Shown: piece after piece, positions 26,028 to 33,208 of the stretch
Position numbering within the stretch: position 1 is the stretch's first letter
Layout: each line of letters opens with the position of its first letter
NCBI RefSeq assembly: GCF_052076145.1
Contig: NZ_CP197246.1
Coordinates: forward strand, 4,340,001-4,404,000
Length of the DNA: 64,000 bases
Direction: 5' to 3'
Source: Kitasatospora sp052076145
GTDB lineage: Bacteria > Actinomycetota > Actinomycetes > Streptomycetales > Streptomycetaceae
Made by a program: the position numbers and the translations under genes
The notes under the pieces: generated by a model
Seen by the model: only the letters and a program-made list of their open reading frames with translations
Databases searched by the model: none
What the model was told of the DNA's origin: nothing

Positions 26028-27218
26028 CTACGGCTGGCGCAGGTTCTCCTCGGAGGACCTGGGCAGCGGCACCCGGAGCAGCACGTCGAACCCGCCGTCG
26101 TGCCGGGGCAGCGCGGTGAGGGTGCCGTCCAGCAGGGCGGCCCGCTCGCGCAGGCCGACGATGCCGTGCCGCCCGCCGGGCAGGGCCACCGGCGGTGCCT
26201 CCACGGTGGGGACGCCGTTGCGGACGGCCACCTCCAGGGTGTCCTCCTCGGCCGCCACCGTCACGGAGGTGATCGCCCCCGGCGCGTGCTTGCGGACGTT
26301 GGTCAGCGCCTCCTGGACGGTCCGGTACGCGGCCCGCTCCACCGGCTCCGGGACGGCCCGCCCGGCCAGGTCGATCCGCAGGCTGACGTCCACCTCGGAG
26401 GCGGCCACCAGCTTCGGCAGGTCGGCCAGCCGGGGCTGCGGTGCCAGCTCGGTCGGCCCGGCCCCGGCCGCCCGGAGCACCAGGATCATGCTGCGCAGCT
26501 CCTCCAGGGTCGCCACCGCGAGCCCGCGCACGGTGCCCGCGACCTTCCTCACGTCCGGGTCGCGGGCGGTCACCTCCAGCGCCCCGGCCTGCACGGCGAT
26601 CAGCCCGGCCTGGTGCGAGACCACGTCGTGCATCTCGCGGGCGATCCGGGCCCGCTCCTTGGCGAGCACCGTCTCGGCGTGCAGCGCACGCTCCTGGTCG
26701 CGGACGGTGGCCAGCTCGGCCACCCGGTCGGAGAGGTCCTTGCGGGTCTGCGCGAGCAGGCCGAGCCAGGCCGGGCCGGTGCCCAGCATCACCGCGTAGA
26801 TCAGCTGCTGGCAGAGCTCGCTGGCGGTCATGTGCACGAACTCGGAGACCGGCCAGGGGATGAACAGGCCGACCACCACCAGGGCCGTCGCGAGCACCCG
26901 CTGCCAGACCGGCCGGGCCGTCCGGGCCACGGTGTAGACGGCGACCATCGCCGCGATCAGCGCCCGGCCCGCGAACAGCCCCGGCAGGGCGGCGAGCAGC
27001 ACGGTGAGCGGCAGCCGCCGGCGCAGCAGCAGCACCCCTGCGGCCGCGAGCGAGGCCCAGAAGCTCCAGTCGCGCGGCGGCGGGTAGTTGAGGGCGGCGT
27101 CCAGCCCGGCGGTCAGGACCAGCAGGAGGTCGATCGCGCGCTGGTGCCAGCGGGAGTGCGGCCGCCAGAGGAAGCTGACGAACCGGACCTGAGGGGCGGC
27201 GGGGGATGCTGCCGTCAT
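26028..27218 (-). CDS. NarL-type sensor histidine kinase (second of cluster)
   Basis: The 396-residue membrane kinase has four or five N-terminal hydrophobic segments (residues about 30-160), a dimerisation/phosphoacceptor motif ERARIAREMHDVVSHQAG with the phosphorylated His, and an HATPase_c domain with the N-box QEALTNVRKHAPG and the G-box GRHGIVGLRERAALL. There is no obvious extracellular sensor domain, so it may sense a membrane signal. It lies 140 nt downstream of the response regulator gene, which is its most likely partner. Confidence 0.92.
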   Translation of the reverse strand: MTAASPAAPQVRFVSFLWRPHSRWHQRAIDLLLVLTAGLDAALNYPPPRDWSFWASLAAAGVLLLRRRLPLTVLLAALPGLFAGRALIAAMVAVYTVARTARPVWQRVLATALVVVGLFIPWPVSEFVHMTASELCQQLIYAVMLGTGPAWLGLLAQTRKDLSDRVAELATVRDQERALHAETVLAKERARIAREMHDVVSHQAGLIAVQAGALEVTARDPDVRKVAGTVRGLAVATLEELRSMILVLRAAGAGPTELAPQPRLADLPKLVAASEVDVSLRIDLAGRAVPEPVERAAYRTVQEALTNVRKHAPGAITSVTVAAEEDTLEVAVRNGVPTVEAPPVALPGGRHGIVGLRERAALLDGTLTALPRHDGGFDVLLRVPLPRSSEENLRQP

Positions 27219-27358
27219 GGGACTGTCCCGAATCTCCAGAGCACGGTGAGCCGTCGGACGGGGCTCGCGAGACGGTACCGCAGTCCGATTCGTCCGGAAA
27301 GACCCGACATCCGTAGTCGGCCGTGCACGGTCGGTCAGCGGTCCGTCAGCTGTGCCCG

Positions 27359-28042
27359 CTACTCCCCGGCGCGGACGAGCCCGGCCTCGTAGGCGAGGAC
27401 CACGGCCTGGACGCGGTCGCGCAGGCCGAGCTTGGCGAGGATGCGGCCGACGTGGGTCTTGACCGTCGCCTCGGAGAGGGTCAGGCGGGCGGCGATCTCG
27501 CTGTTGGAGAGGCCCTGGGCGACGAGTAGGAAGACCTCGCGCTCGCGCTCGGTCAGCGGGGCGACCACCGTCGCGGCGGGGGTCGCCTGGGTGGTGGGGA
27601 GGACCTCGGCGAAGCGGTCGATCATCCGGCGGGTGGTGGTGGGCGCGACCACCGCGTCACCCGCGTGGACGGCCCGGATCGCCGCCACCAGCTCGGTCGG
27701 CGGCACGTCCTTGAGCAGGAAGCCGCTGGCGCCCGCCTTGAGTGCGGCGAAGGCGTACTCGTCCAGGTCGAAGGTGGTCAGGATCAGCACGTGCGGGGCG
27801 TCCGGCCGGGGCGTGCCGTCCGCCGCGAGGCAGATCTGCCGGGTCGCCTGGACGCCGTCCAGCCGGGGCATCCGGACGTCCATCAGGATCACGTCCACCT
27901 GCGTGTGCTCCAGCACCGTGAGGGCCTGCTGCCCGTCACCGGCCTCGGCGGCGATCTCGATGTCCTGCTGTGACTGCAACACCATCCGGAAGCCCGTGCG
28001 GAGCAGTTCCTGGTCGTCGACGAGCATCACGCGGATGGTCAA
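27359..28042 (-). CDS. NarL/FixJ-family response regulator
   Basis: The 227-residue regulator has a receiver domain with acidic pocket D9/D10, phosphoacceptor D55 (ILMDVRMPRLDG) and conserved Lys in FLLKD, followed by a LuxR-type helix-turn-helix (LTEREREVFLLVAQGLSNSE, then VKTHVGRILAKLGLRDR). The best start is TTG at 28042, since AAGGAG lies 6 nt before it; GTG and ATG codons further in are alternatives. It is 22 nt after the stop of one kinase gene and is followed by another kinase gene, an unusual kinase-regulator-kinase order. Confidence 0.95.
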   Translation of the reverse strand: MTIRVMLVDDQELLRTGFRMVLQSQQDIEIAAEAGDGQQALTVLEHTQVDVILMDVRMPRLDGVQATRQICLAADGTPRPDAPHVLILTTFDLDEYAFAALKAGASGFLLKDVPPTELVAAIRAVHAGDAVVAPTTTRRMIDRFAEVLPTTQATPAATVVAPLTEREREVFLLVAQGLSNSEIAARLTLSEATVKTHVGRILAKLGLRDRVQAVVLAYEAGLVRAGE

Positions 28043-28064
28043 AGGGTGCTCCTTGGGTGGGGGT

Positions 28065-29270
28065 TCACTTGGCGGTCTTGAGCGGCATCACCGCGCGGAT
28101 CCGGAAGCCGCCGCCCGGCCGGGGCCCGGCGTCCAGGATGCCGCTGACCATGCCGACGCGCTCGCGCATGCCGATCAGGCCGTGGCCGAGGCCGTCGGTG
28201 CCGCCGGTGCTGAGCTTCTCGTCGGTGGCGCCCCGGCCGTCGTCCTCGATCAGGACCTCCAGCTCGCGGTCGCGGAAGTCGACGGCGACGTTGGCCCGGA
28301 CGTCCGGCCCGCCGTGCTTGCGGACGTTGGTCAGGGCCTCCTGGACGATCCGGTAGACCGTCAGCTCGACGCCCCGGGGCAGCTCGCGGGCCTCGCCGGA
28401 GGTCGAGAACTCGACCGGCAGCCCGGCGGTGCGGACCTGCTCCAGCAGGTCGGGCAGCTCCTCGACGCCCGGCTGCGGCACGTACTCGTCGGCGGTGTCG
28501 GCCGTCCGCAGGACACCGAGCAGGCGCCGCATCTCGACCAGCGCCTGACGGCCCGTCGCGGCGATCGTGCCGAGCGCCTCCTTGGCCTGCTGTGGCGAGT
28601 TCTCCATCACGTACGCGGCGCCGTCGGCCTGGACGATCATCACCGAGACGTTGTGCGCGACGACGTCGTGCAGCTCGCGGGCGATCCGGGCCCGCTCGGC
28701 GGCCACCGCGACCTTCGCCTGGGCGTCGCGCTCGCGCTCCAGCCGGGCCGCCCGGTCCTCCAGCTCGACCAGGTACGCCCGGCGGACGCGAGTCAGCCGG
28801 CCCCAGGCCCAGCAGAGCAGGAACGGCGTGGAGAGCAGCACGGAGAGGAAGGCCATCTGCGCGAAGCCCGGCCCGCTGTGGGGCTCCTCGGGGATGTAGT
28901 AGAACTTCCAGATCGACACCGGCCCGGAGATCAGGCCCATTCCGAGCGCCAGCCGGGAGGCCCAGGGCGGGCCGAAGGCGGCGGCGGTGTAGGCGAGCAC
29001 CAGGAACCCGATGGCGGACATGCCGGGGATGATGTTGAAGGCGACCTGGGCGAGGCCGATCGCCACCCCGGCCGCCGTGGTGATCGCCGGGTAGCGGCGG
29101 CGGACCGCCATCAGCCCCGCGACGGCGAACGAGACGGCCGCACCCGAGACCGTCTGGTAGGTGGTCGCGTGGCCGATGAGCGAGAGCAGGCCGACGAACA
29201 GGACCAGCAGCGCCCAGGCGGAGTCGACCACCAGGGGGTGACGGCGGAGCCAGGCGTTGAGTCGATGCAC
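28065..29270 (-). CDS. NarL-type sensor histidine kinase (first of cluster)
   Basis: The 401-residue membrane kinase has about five hydrophobic segments before residue 165, the motif ERARIARELHDVVAHNVS with the phospho-His, and an HATPase_c domain with QEALTNVRKHGG and DGLGHGLIGMRERVGMV. The GTG start at 29270 follows TAGGCT by 6 nt with no ribosome site, so the cluster probably begins with a leaderless mRNA. With 22 nt to the response regulator, it is the presumed cognate kinase. The signal is unknown. Confidence 0.94.
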   Translation of the reverse strand: MHRLNAWLRRHPLVVDSAWALLVLFVGLLSLIGHATTYQTVSGAAVSFAVAGLMAVRRRYPAITTAAGVAIGLAQVAFNIIPGMSAIGFLVLAYTAAAFGPPWASRLALGMGLISGPVSIWKFYYIPEEPHSGPGFAQMAFLSVLLSTPFLLCWAWGRLTRVRRAYLVELEDRAARLERERDAQAKVAVAAERARIARELHDVVAHNVSVMIVQADGAAYVMENSPQQAKEALGTIAATGRQALVEMRRLLGVLRTADTADEYVPQPGVEELPDLLEQVRTAGLPVEFSTSGEARELPRGVELTVYRIVQEALTNVRKHGGPDVRANVAVDFRDRELEVLIEDDGRGATDEKLSTGGTDGLGHGLIGMRERVGMVSGILDAGPRPGGGFRIRAVMPLKTAK

Positions 29271-29375
29271 AGGACAAGCCTAGGCAGTGGCCGGAGCCGT
29301 TCAGGTCCGCCGCTAGGGCGATCCGCTCTACTCCGCAGGGTGGAGACGCCCGCCCCACCGGTAACGTCCACCCTC

Positions 29376-30392
29376 ATGAGCTGGCAGCGGTGGCGGACCG
29401 CCATGGAACAGGCCCTGTACGCGCCGGACGGCGGCTTCTACCGCAGGCCGGAGGGCCCGGCCGGGCACTTCCGAACCTCCGTGCACGCCTCACCGCACTA
29501 CGCCGGGGCGGTCGCCCGCCTCCTGCGGGAGGTGGACGAGGCGCTCGGCCACCCCGACGGGATCGCCTTCGTCGATCTCGGGGCCGGGCGCGGTGAGCTG
29601 GTCACCGGGGTGCTCGCCGCCGTCGGGCCCGAGCTGGCGGGGCGGCTGCGCCCGTACGCCGTGGAGCTGGCCGACCGCCCGGACGGGCTGGCGCCGGGGA
29701 TCACCTGGACGGACCGGATGCCCGAGGGGGTGACCGGCCTGCTCTTCGCCAACGAGTGGCTGGACAACGTGCCGCTGGACGTGGCGGAGCTGGACGAGGA
29801 CGGGGTGCTGCGGCACGTCGAGGTGTCGTCGTCGGACGGCGAGGAGCGGTTGGCCGAGGCGGTCACCGGCGCCGACGCCGAGTGGGCCGCCCGCTGGTGG
29901 CCGGCCGACGAGCCCGGTGCGCGGGTCGAGCTGGGCGCCCCCCGGGACGCCGCCTGGGCGGCGGCCGTCGGCGGGCTGGAGCGCGGTCTCGCCGTCGCGG
30001 TGGACTACGCGCACGGCCGGGCCGACCGGCCGCTGTTCGGCACGCTGACCGGCTTCCGGGCCGGGCGTGAGGTGCGGCCGGTGCCCGACGGCAGCTGCGA
30101 CGTCACCGCGCACGTCGCGCTGGACTCGGCGGCCGTCCCCGGCCTCCACAGCCTGTGGACGACGCAGCGCGAGGCGCTGCGGGCCCTCGGCGTGCAGGGT
30201 GCGCGCCCCCCGCTCGCACTGGCGTCGAGCGACCCGGTGGCGTACCTGCGGGCGCTCGGCGGCGCAGGCGAGGCGGCCGAGCTGACCGACCCGGCCGGGC
30301 TCGGCGCGTTCCGGTGGTTGACACAGACGGTCCGAATGCCGGTACCGCAGGCCCTCGGAGGGCTGTCGGGGTGGCAGACTCTCACCCCATGA
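29376..30392 (+). CDS. MidA/NDUFAF7-like SAM-dependent methyltransferase
   Basis: This 338-residue protein belongs to the MidA-type class I methyltransferases: SAM motif IAFVDLGAGRGELVTGVL (about residue 62-79), GLLFANEWLDNVPLDV, and AVAVDYAHGRADRPLFGTLT. Eukaryotic NDUFAF7/MidA methylates an arginine of the complex I subunit homologous to NuoD. Here the TGA overlaps the ATG of a nuoD gene (ATGA, 30389-30392), which strongly supports the same relation. TAACGT lies 8 nt before the ATG at 29376, suggesting a leaderless message. An open frame extending far upstream is not credible, because it crosses the divergent kinase genes. Confidence 0.87.
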   Translation: MSWQRWRTAMEQALYAPDGGFYRRPEGPAGHFRTSVHASPHYAGAVARLLREVDEALGHPDGIAFVDLGAGRGELVTGVLAAVGPELAGRLRPYAVELADRPDGLAPGITWTDRMPEGVTGLLFANEWLDNVPLDVAELDEDGVLRHVEVSSSDGEERLAEAVTGADAEWAARWWPADEPGARVELGAPRDAAWAAAVGGLERGLAVAVDYAHGRADRPLFGTLTGFRAGREVRPVPDGSCDVTAHVALDSAAVPGLHSLWTTQREALRALGVQGARPPLALASSDPVAYLRALGGAGEAAELTDPAGLGAFRWLTQTVRMPVPQALGGLSGWQTLTP

Positions 30393-31573
30393 GGGAGACG
30401 ACGGTCGGCATCGGCGCGGGTGCGGCCCAATTCGATGAACACGGCGTGACGGGCGAGCTGGGCACCACTGACATGGTGCTCAACATCGGCCCGCAGCACC
30501 CGTCCACCCACGGTGTGCTGCGGCTGAAGCTGGTGCTGGACGGTGAGCGGATCGTCGCTGCCGAGCCGGTGGTCGGCTACATGCACCGAGGCGCGGAGAA
30601 GCTCTTCGAGGCCCGGGACTACCGGCAGATCATCATGCTGGCCAACCGGCACGACTGGCTCTCCGCCTTCGCCAACGAGCTGGGCGTGGTGCTCGCCGTC
30701 GAGCGGATGCTCGGCATGGAGGTGCCCGAGCGGGCGGTCTGGATCCGGACCATGCTCGCCGAGCTGAACCGGGTGCTCAACCACCTGATGTTCCTCGGCT
30801 CGTACCCGCTGGAGCTCGGCGGCATCACCCCGGTCTTCCACGCCTTCACCAGCCGGGAGGAGCTCCAGCACGTGCTGGAGGAGGCCTCCGGCGGCCGCAT
30901 CCACTACATGTTCAACCGGGTCGGCGGCCTCAAGGAGGACATCCCGGCGGGCTGGCTCGGCCGGGTCCGCGCGGCGGTCGCGGCCGTCCGCTCGCAGCTG
31001 CCGGTCTTCGAGGACCTCGTCCTCGGCAACGAGATCTTCCGGGGCCGCACGGCGGGCGTCGGCGTGCTCTCCGCCGAGCACGTCCACGCGTACGGCGTCA
31101 GCGGCCCGATCGCCCGCGCCAGCGGGGTCGACTTCGACCTGCGGCGGGACGAGCCCTACCTGGCGTACGGCTCGCCGGAGCTGCGGGACGTCCTGACGGT
31201 CGTCACCCGCGAGGAGGGCGACTGCCTGGCCCGCTTCGAGTGCCTGATCGAGCAGACCGCCAACTCCCTCGACCTCGCCGACGCCTGCCTCGACAAGCTC
31301 GCCACCCTCGCCCCCGGGCCGGTCAACCTGCGGCTGCCCAAGGTGCTCAAGGCACCCGAGGGCGCCACCTACGCCTGGACGGAGAACCCACTCGGGGTCA
31401 ACGGCTACTACCTGGTCTCCCGGGGCGAGAAGACGCCGTGGCGGCTCAAGCTGCGGTCGGCCTCCTACAACAACATCCAGGTGCTGACCGAACTGCTGCC
31501 CGGGACGCTCGTCGCGGACATGGTGGCGATCCTCGGGTCGATGTTCTTCGTGGTCGGGGACATCGACAAGTAG
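30389..31573 (+). CDS. nuoD2: NADH-quinone oxidoreductase subunit D, stand-alone copy
   Basis: The 394-residue protein is a full-length NuoD/49-kDa-type subunit of respiratory complex I: GPQHPSTHGVLRLKLVLDGE, GYMHRGAEKLFE and NRVLNHLMFLGSYPLELG are highly characteristic, and DMVAILGSMFFVVGDID closes the protein. NuoD helps form the quinone site near cluster N2. No other nuo gene is nearby, so this is an isolated second copy, as seen in streptomycetes. The HRG arginine lies in the region methylated in mitochondria. The start overlaps the MidA-like gene, so it is translationally coupled. Confidence 0.94.
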   Translation: MRETTVGIGAGAAQFDEHGVTGELGTTDMVLNIGPQHPSTHGVLRLKLVLDGERIVAAEPVVGYMHRGAEKLFEARDYRQIIMLANRHDWLSAFANELGVVLAVERMLGMEVPERAVWIRTMLAELNRVLNHLMFLGSYPLELGGITPVFHAFTSREELQHVLEEASGGRIHYMFNRVGGLKEDIPAGWLGRVRAAVAAVRSQLPVFEDLVLGNEIFRGRTAGVGVLSAEHVHAYGVSGPIARASGVDFDLRRDEPYLAYGSPELRDVLTVVTREEGDCLARFECLIEQTANSLDLADACLDKLATLAPGPVNLRLPKVLKAPEGATYAWTENPLGVNGYYLVSRGEKTPWRLKLRSASYNNIQVLTELLPGTLVADMVAILGSMFFVVGDIDK

Positions 31574-31581
31574 CGCTCCGG

Positions 31582-31610
31582 GCCCGCCCCGCCCCGCCCC
31601 GCCCCGCCCC
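31582..31610. repeat. GCCCC pentanucleotide tract
   Basis: Five consecutive GCCCC units (31586-31610) plus a partial unit lie between the convergent stops of nuoD2 and the Cys-rich gene; the last base is shared with the stop of the latter. Such tracts vary in length and are prone to sequencing error. Confidence 0.85.
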
Positions 31611-32506
31611 TACCGTGCCGGGTCCGCCGGGTGCGGGGCGTGGGTGCGGTCGCTCTTCGTGGCGATGCGCTGCTCGCACAGGGCGGCCAGGGCCGCGTAG
31701 CCCTCGGGGCCCATCAGCTCGGTCAGCTCCGGGCGGTAGCTGACGTAGACCGGGTCCGGGCCGTTGTGGGCCTCGGGGCTGCCGGTGCACCACCAGTGCA
31801 GGTCGTGGCCGCCCGGACCCCAGCCACGGCGGTCGTACTCGCCGATGGTGACCTGGAGGTAGCGGGTGTCGTCCGGGCGGTCGATCCAGTCGTACGTGCG
31901 GCGGACGGGCAGCTGCCAGCAGACGTCCGGCTTGGTCTCCAGCGGCTCCTTGCCCTCCAGCAGGGCGAGGGTGTGCAGCGAGCAGCCTTCGCCGCCGGCG
32001 AAGCCGGGGCGGTTGAGGAAGATGCAGGCGCCGTCGACCCGTCGGGTCTGGCGGTCGCCGTCCTCGTCGAGCATCGTCATGCCGCCGTCGAGCTTGATCC
32101 GGCCCTTGGCGTCGGTGCCGTGCTCGAACAGCTGCCAGGTCTCGGGGGTGAGCCGGGCGGCATGCCCGGCGACGCGCTTCTCGTCGTCCTCGTCCGAGTA
32201 GTGGGCGCCCAGCGTGCAGCAGCCGTCGGACTCGCCCCGGCCGGGCCGGATGCCGTGGCAGCCCTTGCCGAAGATGCAGCTCCAGCGGGAGGTCAGCCAG
32301 GTCAGGTCGCAGCGGAAGACCTGCTCCTCGTCGGCCGGGTCGGCGAACTCCACCCAGGCACGGGCGAAGTCGAGCGGGGCCTCGTACCGCGTGGGCATGG
32401 CCAGGTCGATCAGGGTGCTGCTGCCGGTGCCCTTGGTGCTCTTGGGGGCCTTGCCGCTCTTGGGAGTCTTGGGGGTCTTGGACTTCTTCGGGGTCTCTGC
32501 TGCCAC
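31610..32506 (-). CDS. Cys-rich conserved hypothetical protein with Lys-rich N-terminus
   Basis: I do not recognise a named family for this 298-residue protein. Residues 6-30 are a Lys/Thr/Pro/Ser-rich basic tail (KKSKTPKTPKSGKAPKSTKG). The core carries clustered cysteines (FRCDLTWLT, SCIFGKGCHG, GCCTLGAHY, ACIFLNR, GCSLHTL) that could hold a metal or Fe-S centre, and several Trp-rich segments. There is no signal peptide. The GTG start at 32506 lies 6 nt after TACCCT, indicating a leaderless transcript; a longer frame from 32659 is rejected. Confidence 0.7.
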   Translation of the reverse strand: MAAETPKKSKTPKTPKSGKAPKSTKGTGSSTLIDLAMPTRYEAPLDFARAWVEFADPADEEQVFRCDLTWLTSRWSCIFGKGCHGIRPGRGESDGCCTLGAHYSDEDDEKRVAGHAARLTPETWQLFEHGTDAKGRIKLDGGMTMLDEDGDRQTRRVDGACIFLNRPGFAGGEGCSLHTLALLEGKEPLETKPDVCWQLPVRRTYDWIDRPDDTRYLQVTIGEYDRRGWGPGGHDLHWWCTGSPEAHNGPDPVYVSYRPELTELMGPEGYAALAALCEQRIATKSDRTHAPHPADPAR

Positions 32507-32661
32507 CCGGCAAGGGTATGGCCTCGAGGTACCCGGCGAGAGCGCCCGGCCGGGGCAGTCGTGAAGCCAGTGTGAGAAACCCACCCGGGACCTGCGGAGG
32601 CCCCGGGGCGGGGGCCTAGGATGGCGCCCGCCGGGCGGACGAGACACGGGGGAGTACACGG

Positions 32662-33030
32662 ATGACGGCGAATGCTGCGGGTGGCGGCGGGGACTTTGTC
32701 CTCAAGCCGTGGGAACTGCACGGCGAGGGCCGGGAGTTCGAGAACATCTCGAACGACTTCGGCCGCGCCGCGATGACGCTCGAACAGGGCCTGGCCGGGC
32801 TCGGCACGCCCTGGGGCACCGACAAACCGGGCCACGCCTTCGGCGCCGCGTACACCGAGGCCCAGCCGCAGCTGGTGGCCGGGCTGCACGGCCTGGCGAG
32901 CCAGCTCGGCAGCGTCGGCACCGGCCTGCACACGATGGCCGACAGCGTGAGCGGTACCGAGGACGAGGTGGCGGCGAGCTTCGCACCCGGCAGCCACCCG
33001 GGAACCGGCGGGGCCCCCACGACGGTCTAG
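32662..33030 (+). CDS. WXG100-like type VII secretion protein
   Basis: The 122-residue protein is a helix-turn-helix hairpin: helix 1 FENISNDFGRAAMTLEQGLAG, a turn LGTPWGTDKPGHAF with the Trp-x-Gly mark, and helix 2 GLHGLASQLGSVGTGLHTMA, then a flexible Gly/Pro tail. This is the layout of WXG100 (ESAT-6-like) proteins exported by the ESX pathway. GGGGGAG precedes the ATG by 7 nt. It lies 178 nt before the large polymorphic toxin gene and likely acts as its secretion partner. Confidence 0.8.
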   Translation: MTANAAGGGGDFVLKPWELHGEGREFENISNDFGRAAMTLEQGLAGLGTPWGTDKPGHAFGAAYTEAQPQLVAGLHGLASQLGSVGTGLHTMADSVSGTEDEVAASFAPGSHPGTGGAPTTV

Positions 33031-33068
33031 AGCCTGCGAGGGCCTCCGACCGGTAGCTGCCGCGCCGC

Positions 33069-33180
33069 AGCAGTGCCGTACCGAACAGTGCCGTACCGAG
33101 AAGCGCCGAACGACCAGCGCCGTAACGATCCACTGCCGTACTGATCCAGCGCCGTACTGCGGGTACTGCCGTACGTGTTC
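33069..33180. repeat. Imperfect tandem repeats of about 16 bp
   Basis: About seven imperfect copies of a unit near AGYGCCGTACYGATCC run through 33069-33180, between the WXG100-like gene and the toxin gene. The GCCGTAC core recurs six times and no spacers are present, so it is not a CRISPR array. It probably arose by slippage. Confidence 0.7.
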
Positions 33181-33208
33181 GATCCGTTGATCCCGAAGGG
33201 GGGACCAA

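Noticed and set aside
27432..29375. A frame that would extend the MidA-like protein about 650 residues upstream
   Set aside because: It lies opposite the response regulator and kinase genes, its translation is low complexity, and the ATG at 29376 has a fitting promoter box.
33069..33180. CRISPR-like array
   Set aside because: Units are about 16 bp, imperfect and directly adjacent without spacers, and no cas gene is present.
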